A DNA stretch of 64,000 nt from Cepaea nemoralis (lineage: Eukaryota; Mollusca; Gastropoda; Stylommatophora; Helicidae), in contig JACEFZ010026865.1 of NCBI GenBank assembly GCA_014155875.1, positions 636,501 to 700,500 of the forward strand. The letters are read 5' to 3'. Below are positions 58,201 to 64,000 of this stretch, piece after piece (within the stretch, counting starts at the first letter, position 1; each line of letters begins with the position of its first letter). Position numbers and translations under genes: made by a program. The notes beneath the pieces are model-generated. The model did no database searches. It was not told the DNA's origin and was given only the letters and a program-made list of their open reading frames with translations.

Positions 58201-58490
58201 GACGCAGGTTAGCCATGGCACTACAGGACGCAGGCTAGCCATGGCACTACAAGACACTACAGGACGCAGGCTGGCCATGGCACTACAGGACACAGGCTAG
58301 CCATGGCACTACAGGACGCAGGCTGGCCATGGCACTACAAGACACTACAGGACACAGGCTGGCCATAGCACTACAGGACACAGGCTGGCCATGGCACTAC
58401 AGGACACAGGCTGGCCATGGCACTGCAGAAAACAGGCAAGCTATGGCACTGCAGAAAACAGGCAAGCTATGGCACTACAGGGCACAGGTT
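55283..58490. repeat. 3.2-kb minisatellite, 26- and 36-bp units, grown from RTE sequence
   Basis: The basic unit is ggctggccatggcactacag plus gacaca (26 bp); a longer unit repeats a 10-bp piece (gacactacag) to give 36 bp. The first copy is the RTE coding sequence for RHRLAMALQ. Variants (gctagcc, gacgca, caagcta) are clustered along the array, with a larger block marked by aacatactat near 56011, 56309, 56521 and 56811. Well over 100 units. The long frames here (repeating GHRLAMALQDT) are repeat artefacts. Confidence 0.95.
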
Positions 58491-58985
58491 CCTGGTAGAA
58501 GTTGCTGGGAGAGAACAGTGATGTGAGGAGTGGTTCCTGGTAGAAGTGGCTGGGAGAGAACAGTGATGGGAGGTGTGGCTCCTGGTAGAAGTGGCTGGGA
58601 GAGTACAGTGATGGGAGGTGTGGTTCCTGGTAGAAGTGGCTGGGAGAGAACAATGATGGGAGGTGTGGTTCCTGGTAGAAGTGGCTGGGAGAGAACAGTG
58701 ATGGGAGGTGTGGTTCCTGGTAGACGTGGCTGGGAGAGTACAGTGATGGAAGGAGTGGTTCCTGGTAGAAGTGGCTGGGAGAGAACAGAGATGGGAGGTG
58801 TGGTTCCTGGTAGAGGTGGCTGGGAGAGTACAGTGATGGGAGGTGTGGTTCCTGGTAGAAGTGGCTGGGAGAGAACAATGATGGGAGGTGTGGTTCCTGG
58901 TAGAAGTGGCTGGGAGAGAACAGTGATGGGAGGTGTGGCTCCTGGTAGAAGTGGCTGGGAGAGTACAGTGACGGGGTGGAGGAAC
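58486..58985. repeat. 45-bp minisatellite, about 11 units
   Basis: ggttcctggtagaagtggct followed by gggagagaacagtgatgggaggtgt-type sequence repeats in 45-bp steps. Because 45 is a multiple of three, frames stay open on both strands; these are not genes. It starts where the 26-bp array stops. Confidence 0.95.
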
Positions 58986-59289
58986 ATGAAGATGGACACA
59001 GGACATTGCAGACAACTTGGACATGAGGGTGCATGAGGTGGGAGAAATGGCCAGAGATCAAGAGGCTTTTCCACGTGTGGTGATGAGAGCAATGTTCTGA
59101 AAGTGACCCTCAACATGAGACTAACAAGATATGATGAACCTGCCAGCTTTCTAGCTAAAGATGAATGCCAAGACTCCAAGCCACTTTTCACCCTATAATT
59201 TTGAGTAAGAGCTAAAGCAAGAAAAAAGAGTTTATTCTCTAATATAATGTAAAGAAAGATATTGTTTGTATTTAGTAAAGAGTTTAGTT

Positions 59290-59683
59290 TTAGTTTAGTC
59301 TAATCAACGGATCAACATCACGGCACACAGGTATAACCCATAAGTGCTCCGTTCTACTCCTAACTCAAGCCTGAGTCCAGAGAATCTCAGCTCAATGCAT
59401 GAACTCTGTAGCACCGGCGAGGATCCTGAAATACTTTGGGTAGATTTTTGCTTGAAATTTTGCCTGGGCAGCGCCTTTAGGCTACTCTTTTTCGATTTCC
59501 AACTGTCAAGGGATTTTTACGTGTGCAACAATACACACGGGCATCCGATCTCACTACCCAGAGACCAGGAGAAATTTTGTTACTAGAAGTCCACATGAAA
59601 AAATCCCGGCCCTCACCAAGGCTTGAACCCTGGATCTCCAGCACTCAAGGCGGACACCATACCTCGTGACCACTCAGCCCCCC
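59290..59683 (-). mobile_element. SINE-C, full length, with Pol III boxes (-)
   Basis: In sense orientation the head reads gctgagtggtcacgagg (A box) at the complement of 59664-59680 and agggttcaagcc (B box) at the complement of 59619-59630, spaced as in a tRNA gene with a variable arm (Ser/Leu-like). The body runs to about 59290 (ccgtgatgttgatccgttg). Same family as 44197-44510. Confidence 0.82.
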
Positions 59684-59789
59684 TTTTTTTAAAAAAAATG
59701 TTTGTATAGTATTTAATAAAGAACAGATTTCATATGAAATTCATTTATTCATTTGCATTCTTTATTATCTGTTTTCTTTTACTTGTCAG

Positions 59790-59946
59790 ATCAGAAATAG
59801 CTCGTCTGCAACTGTTGCCAGATTATGTGGCAATTACTCACCTTCACCAATATTTCTAACAGACAATATGGCAACTGTAAGATGCATAACTGACAATGTC
59901 AACCAGTTATGTTCTTATGATATCACATTCATATCTTCAACACAAG
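59790..59946 (+). CDS. Exon 8: C-terminal part of CUB-D
   Basis: The acceptor is acttgtcag ending at 59789; the donor is gtgagg at 59947. It starts in phase 0 with IRNSSSATVARLCGN (Cys4), then PIFLTDNMATVRC and NQLCSYDITFISS, and ends in phase 1. Two extra cysteines (VRC, QLC) in the last strands are not part of the standard CUB pair and may form a third disulphide. The junction is the first unit of an 81-bp array; without splicing the frame would stay open to 60149. Confidence 0.82.
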
Positions 59947-60745
59947 GTGAGGTTTTCAAGTCACTGACAGCTACATCAGTTAGTAGAACTTCATTATATG
60001 TTATAGTATGTTTGTATCGTCAACATAAGTGGAGGTTTTCAAGCCAGACATCTACTTCCGTTAGTAGAACTTCATTATATGTTATAGTATGTTTGTATCG
60101 TCAACATAAGTGGAGGTTTTCAAGCCACAGACATCAACTTCAGTTGTAGACTTCATTATATGTTATAGTATGTTTGTATCGTCAACATAAGTGGAGGTTT
60201 TCAAGCCAGACATCTACTTCAGTTGTAGACTTCATTATGTGTTATAGTATGTTTTTATCTTCAACTCGAGGTGAGGTTTTCAAGCCAGACATCTACTTCC
60301 GTTAGTAGAACTTCATTATATGTTATAGTATGTTTGTATCGTCAACATAAGTGGAGGTTTTCAAGCCACAGACATCAACTTCAGTTGTAGACTTCATTAT
60401 ATGTTATAGTATGTTTGTATCGTCAACATAAGTGGAGGTTTTCAAGTCAGACATCTACTTCAGTTGTAGAATTTCATTATGTGTTATAGTATGTTTTTAT
60501 CTTCAACTCGAGGTGAGGTTTTCAAGCCAGACATCTACTTCCGTTAGTAGAACTTCATTATATGTTATAGTATGTTTGTATCGTCAACATAAGTGGAGGT
60601 TTTCAAGCCACAGACATCAACTTCAGTTGTAGACTTCATTATATGTTATAGTATGTTTGTATCGTCAACATAAGTGGAGGTTTTCAAGTCAGACATCTAC
60701 TTCAGTTGTAGAATTTCATTAAATGTTATAGTATGTTTGTATCGG
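59932..60745. repeat. 81-bp array spanning the exon 8 donor, ten copies
   Basis: ggttttcaag recurs at 59951, 60034, 60115, 60196, 60275, 60356, 60437, 60517, 60598 and 60679. The first unit includes the end of exon 8 and its gtgagg donor. Units at 60275 and 60517 keep tatcttcaactcgaggtgagg, others read catcaac-type variants with aagtggagg. The pattern repeats every three units (242 bp). 81 is a multiple of three. Confidence 0.95.
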
Positions 60746-60833
60746 GACAATGGCTAGCATCACCAGCCAGTATGGCCACTGCCAAGAAGGAAAGCAATGA
60801 CAAACTAACTTCTTTAAAAGTGCCTAGTTTATT

Positions 60834-61462
60834 ATGATTCGCCTAATTACATATCATCACAAGAAGAGGACAGGGACATTAAAATTAGCAACATGGAATG
60901 TTAGGATGTTCAGCGACGATGGAAAATTAGATAACATCAAACTGGAAATGGAAAGAGAGAAGATTAATATATTAGGGATGTGTGAAATGAGATGGAAAGG
61001 AGCAGGGATTACAACAGATAAAGATTTTAAGATAGTTTATTCTGGAGGAGAAGAATGACAAAGACGGCTAGCAATTATCTTGGATCGGCAAACATCAAAA
61101 TCTGTTCAAGAATATTGGACTGTGTCAGAGTTCTACTAGTTAAATTAATCGGCAGACCTTTTAACATAAACATCATTCAAATATATGCCCCAACAGGAAA
61201 ATCCAGTGAAGATAGAATAGAGGAATTTTATAATGACATAGAGTCTGCTTTAGAGAAATGTAAATATTCAGAAATAATTATCATAATAGGTGACTTCAAT
61301 GCAAAAGTAGGAAATCAAGGTGATGGATATACAGTAAGAAACCATGGTTTGAGAGAGGGAAACAAAAGAGGATACAGACTTGTAGAATGGGTAAAAGAGC
61401 ACAAAATGATTATAGGAAACACCTGGTTTAAACAACACCCTAGAAGATTATGGACATGGAGG
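60834..61462 (+). pseudogene. RTE-type LINE endonuclease domain
   Basis: Two frames. 60834-61058: LKLATWNVRMFSDDGKLDN, INILGMCEMRWKGAG (catalytic Asn and Glu of the APE fold). 61055-61462: INIIQIYAPTGKSS, IIIIGDFNAKVGNQ (GDFNA motif), NHGLREGNKRGYRLVEW, IGNTWFKQHPRRLWTW. A frame break near 61058. It stops abruptly at 61462 before RT. Same family pattern as the RTE fragments elsewhere. Confidence 0.9.
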
Positions 61463-62430
61463 AGTACTTCTTCTTCTTCTTTCGTTCGCTTGAAATATGT
61501 CTATAACTGCAATGCTGTCTCTTGTATGAATTGAACTGTCTTTTTCAGGTCACACAGCGGTCCATAGAGTTTTATCTTCCACAAAACACACTTAACAGTC
61601 AATGATCAATTTCAGCAGGCTTTGAACCTTCTTTCCTCAAAATTTTCATAACACACTGTTCCTGAACTGGCGGCAACTGGTCCAATGCCATTTTGAAAAA
61701 CAAAGTGTGGGAAAACTGCTGATTCTTGCCCTTTCCACCACCAAGTGTCTGATGTATACTGTTTACTTTGGAAAAGTTACCAAACTCAATCATCTTTGTC
61801 GTTGGCTTATCCTGACAAAATCCTGAAACTTACTTGATGACCCTCGTATTAAGGTGAGTAATCCTGTCCAGTAGTGTAAAGTTGTCCTGTAGCTGGTTGC
61901 TTCTGTTGATGCCTGCCCTTCAGTCCCAGTTACACTGAGATCCTTCACAAGTAACATATAACCGTTACTACTACTGAACATGTTCACAGCAACAACTTTC
62001 AAGAATGGCAGAATGTTGGTATTTAGTTCTCTTCTCTGATTTAAAAAAAAAACATCCATGTCACACACTGAATATATATTCATTTGAATGAATAAATAGA
62101 ATCCAACTAACTGTTTAATTAACAAACTGTTAGACAAGATCATAAGATCGCAATACAACAAATTCTGGTACAACTTTTCATGGCAATCGTCCCTGAGCTT
62201 GGACCAAGAATAGCCAAATCATGTTAGCCCTTGTGGCTTCACCTGAAGATTGTCCCAGGATCCGGGCATTCTGTGAGATTGATGCTTCAGACACTCTTGA
62301 TTTTCTGGTCTGCTCCAACAAATCTGGCACTGTTCATGACAGATGTAGACTTTCAAAGGTCAGTTTCCATTTGCAGACATCTATAGACCAGTGAGATGGC
62401 CAGGCCAGGATCAGATCTCACACCAGCCAA
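61463..62430. other. Intron 8 sequence; possible mariner-like start on minus
   Basis: A minus frame at 61599-61793 reads QCVMKILRKEGSKPAEI, which resembles the N-terminal helix of mariner-like transposases; nothing further supports it. No other gene. Confidence 0.35.
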
Positions 62431-62434
62431 CACC

Positions 62435-62640
62435 TTCTTCTTCTGTTGCCCTTTATCCCTCACTGAGGCACAGGACCTCAACTAACCCACACCCAGCGTG
62501 TTACTATCTCCTGCTGCTCGGTACATGTCCTCCCAATATTATTCAGCTCTCATCTCCAGGTGTTTTAGGTCTCCCGCTATTTCATTTGCCTTGTGGGTTC
62601 CAGACCAGAGACTGTCTAATGATACAGTCCTCACCAAGTG
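62435..62640. repeat. Dispersed repeat (LINE-end-like), copy 3
   Basis: cttcttctgttgccctttat, ggacctcaactaacccacac and tgtcctcccaatatt; same family as 10335 and 13098. Confidence 0.55.
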
Positions 62641-62770
62641 CCAGCTGTTATATATAAACATATGGGTCTAACACCACAGGCTTGTTGCACCTCTGGTGTG
62701 GACAAGGGTCCTTGACCTTTATAGAAGCTACTCTTGTGTTGTGTTTTCTTATTGTAGCATCTCTCCCTGT

Positions 62771-62936
62771 TCTCCACCGCCCTTGTGGCTTAGGGGATAG
62801 TGAGATGTCCAGTGTCATCATTCCCTGACATACCGAGTCGAGGATTCAAAATCAGATGCTGGCCATTTGGAAGTAGACTGCTTTGCATTGAATTTGATTA
62901 TATGAGGCATCGGCCATTCAAAAAACAATGGCAAAC
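62771..62936 (+). mobile_element. SINE-A-like copy (+)
   Basis: cccttgtggcttaggggatag has an A box (TGGCTTAGGGG); cgaggattcaaaatcag a weak B box; core ccattcaaaaaacaatggc. The 3' part is missing. Confidence 0.7.
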
Positions 62937-62954
62937 TAAACTAAATAATCAATA

Positions 62955-63355
62955 CCTGATCTAGGCTCATATTTGTATAGACCAATTGGCACTCCAGGGT
63001 GGGGGTGGGGGATGTGGTCAGTCTCATGTTGGCTGCCTTGACTTCCCCAGGCATGTCCTGGTACCTGTTGTAGGATGGGTCCACCTGGGACCTGTTGTAG
63101 GCTGGGACCTGTTGTAGGCTTGGTCCACCTGGGACCTGTTGTAGACTGGGTCCACCTGGTACCTGTTGTATGCTGGGTCCACCTGGTACCTGTTGTATGC
63201 TGGGTCCACCTGGGACCTGTTGTAGGCTGGGTCCAGCTGGTCCATGGGAACCCAAGTCCATTGTTATAATTCCAATTTGCCCTGATGTTAATTTGAATCC
63301 ATGACAACCAGGTGGGAGGCGAATGACTGGCAACCACGCTGGTGCAGCCCCCCAC
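62955..63355 (-). mobile_element. SINE-D (-) with internal 26-bp array
   Basis: In sense orientation it begins near ggggggctgcaccagcgtgg (A-box-like) with ccatggattcaaatt (B-box-like) about 50 bp further, then the region shared with 43950-44196. Between, at 63058-63240, acctgttgtaggctgggtcc plus acctgg repeats about seven times (26 bp, with shorter variants). Confidence 0.6.
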
Positions 63356-63413
63356 ATGGCCAGGAGAGAATTCAATGTTATAATCTAATTAGAATTCTGT
63401 TTTGCACCGACAG

Positions 63414-63658
63414 GACCAGGGTGTGGAGGAAATTTAACAGGTTTGAGGACAGGTACTTTCACAAGTCCTGGATATCCAGGTCGCTACCCTGAGCCCATGA
63501 CCTGTGTCTGGTACATCACTCCTCCAGCTGCACATCGTATCGATTGGTACTTATATTTCTCAAACACTCCTGGGGCAACTGATGGCTGCGGCAGCAATTA
63601 CGTGTCTGTTTACAGTGGTTTCAGTGATACAGATCCTTTAGTTGGACGTTACTGTGGG
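63414..63658 (+). CDS. Exon 9: N-terminal three quarters of CUB-E
   Basis: The acceptor is accgacag ending at 63413; the donor is gtaagt at 63659. It completes a Gly codon, then PGCGGNLTG with Cys1, FTSPGYPGRYPEPMTCVW with the classic turn and Cys2, IDWYLYFSNT, DGCGSNYVSVYSG with Cys3, and LVGRYCG with Cys4. It ends in phase 0 right after Cys4. Here the YDG strand is inside the exon, so the internal intron has a different place from that of CUB-B to -D. The rest of the domain lies beyond the window. Confidence 0.93.
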
Positions 63659-63704
63659 GTAAGTTCTACATTTGTTTTAATTTTGTTGTATTGTTCTCCT
63701 TAGT

Positions 63705-63870
63705 GTGCTCCTCTTCTCCTCCTTCTTCCTCTTTTTTCTCTTCCTTTTCTCTTTTTCCTCTTTCTTTTCTCTTCTTTTTTTCTTTGTCTTCATTATCTTC
63801 CTCTTCTTCTGCTTCTTCTTTGTCTCCTCCTCTTCTTCTCCTCCCTCTCTTCCTCTTCTTCTACTTCATG
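63705..63870. repeat. Polypyrimidine tract (C/T), about 165 bp
   Basis: Almost pure CTT/CCT/TTC sequence shortly after the exon 9 donor, with one strand all pyrimidine. Frames here (Ser/Phe/Leu-only) are artefacts. Confidence 0.93.
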
Positions 63871-64000
63871 AATATCAATATTGCACTCTGGATATCATGA
63901 TTACACCCTGAATACATTCTTATTCTCCCTCCTCTTCTGCTGCTGCTTCTCATCTTCTTCTCCTGCCATGTTGCATGGATCTAGCCTCAGCCTGCAACAT

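Larger units (their letters stand above)
9979..63658 (+). other. Multi-CUB-domain gene, internal part (9 exons)
   Basis: Nine exons with AG/GT boundaries join in one continuous frame of about 500 codons. Domain order: second half of CUB-A (exon 1), CUB-B (exons 2-4), CUB-C (exons 5-6), CUB-D (exons 7-8), first three quarters of CUB-E (exon 9). CUB domains are extracellular beta-sandwich modules of about 110 residues with two disulphides, used for ligand and protein binding in cubilin, tolloids and related proteins. Five in a row with no EGF, protease or other module suggests a cubilin-like receptor, but signal peptide and C-terminus lie outside the window, so the family is not settled. Inter-domain introns are all phase 1, the usual mark of module shuffling. 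Introns run from about 2.3 to 18.5 kb and are full of transposons. Confidence 0.85.

Noticed and set aside
55283..58490. Regular repeats that might suggest a CRISPR array
   Set aside because: There are no unique spacers, units abut directly, and the DNA is eukaryotic.
58441..59191. Four overlapping frames of 168-238 codons
   Set aside because: A 45-bp period keeps all frames open; no start context, no family and no codon signal.
63691..63911. Ser/Phe/Leu-only frames
   Set aside because: Translation of a polypyrimidine tract.

Overview
The window is animal (metazoan) nuclear DNA. One spliced gene on the + strand runs across it and leaves it at the right. Nearly everything else is transposable elements, their debris and tandem repeats lying in that gene's introns. 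There is no bacterial signature, CRISPR array, rRNA gene or host tRNA gene. Large introns, several tRNA-derived SINE families, RTE-type LINEs, Buster-type hAT transposons, a Ty3/gypsy element with integrase ahead of reverse transcriptase, and GATA/GACA tracts together suggest an invertebrate, perhaps a lophotrochozoan such as a mollusc. The phylum is an inference with low confidence.

The gene. Nine exons (9979-10199, 12956-13075, 31590-31672, 38093-38258, 40573-40784, 45273-45414, 51648-51811, 59790-59946, 63414-63658) join without a reading-frame conflict and encode about 500 residues of consecutive CUB domains: the end of one, three complete ones and the start of a fifth. All eight domain-to-domain and internal junctions use AG acceptors and GT donors. 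The introns between domains are all phase 1, and three domains share a phase-0 intron just before the YDG-type strand. It resembles cubilin-like extracellular multi-CUB proteins. Neither start nor end is in the window, and no exon was recognised in 1-9978.

1-9.9 kb: a LINE 3' end with a 65-bp triplication; a deleted hAT copy holding a SINE, itself split by an 1851-bp insertion that carries a kilobase of GATA/GACA/GGTC repeats; a 3.3-kb hAT with perfect ends and 8-bp target duplication, holding a 200-bp hAT MITE, a LINE tail and a SINE; LINE and MITE debris. 10-22 kb: exons 1-2, SINEs, five LINE remnants (one with a triple-zinc-knuckle ORF1). 22-30.8 kb: a Ty3/gypsy element with the order protease, integrase, reverse transcriptase, RNase H, polypurine tract, 3' LTR, broken by a 3.7-kb hAT whose removal restores its frame. 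31-45 kb: exons 3-6, a 77-bp array copying a splice donor seven times, a mariner deletion derivative, RTE and RNase H LINE ends. 45-51.6 kb: an orphan LTR with a candidate primer site, a LINE end, a second decayed gypsy with 3' LTR. 51.6-64 kb: exons 7-9, a 3.2-kb array grown out of an RTE coding sequence, a 45-bp array, an 81-bp array spanning the exon 8 donor, SINEs and an RTE endonuclease fragment.

The most unusual theme is birth of tandem arrays at particular seeds. Three of the eight introns begin with duplications that span the exon/intron junction (exons 1, 3 and 8), and three or four other arrays start inside LINE coding sequence. None of the mobile-element genes seen here is intact. 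The only gene with every mark of function is the multi-CUB gene.
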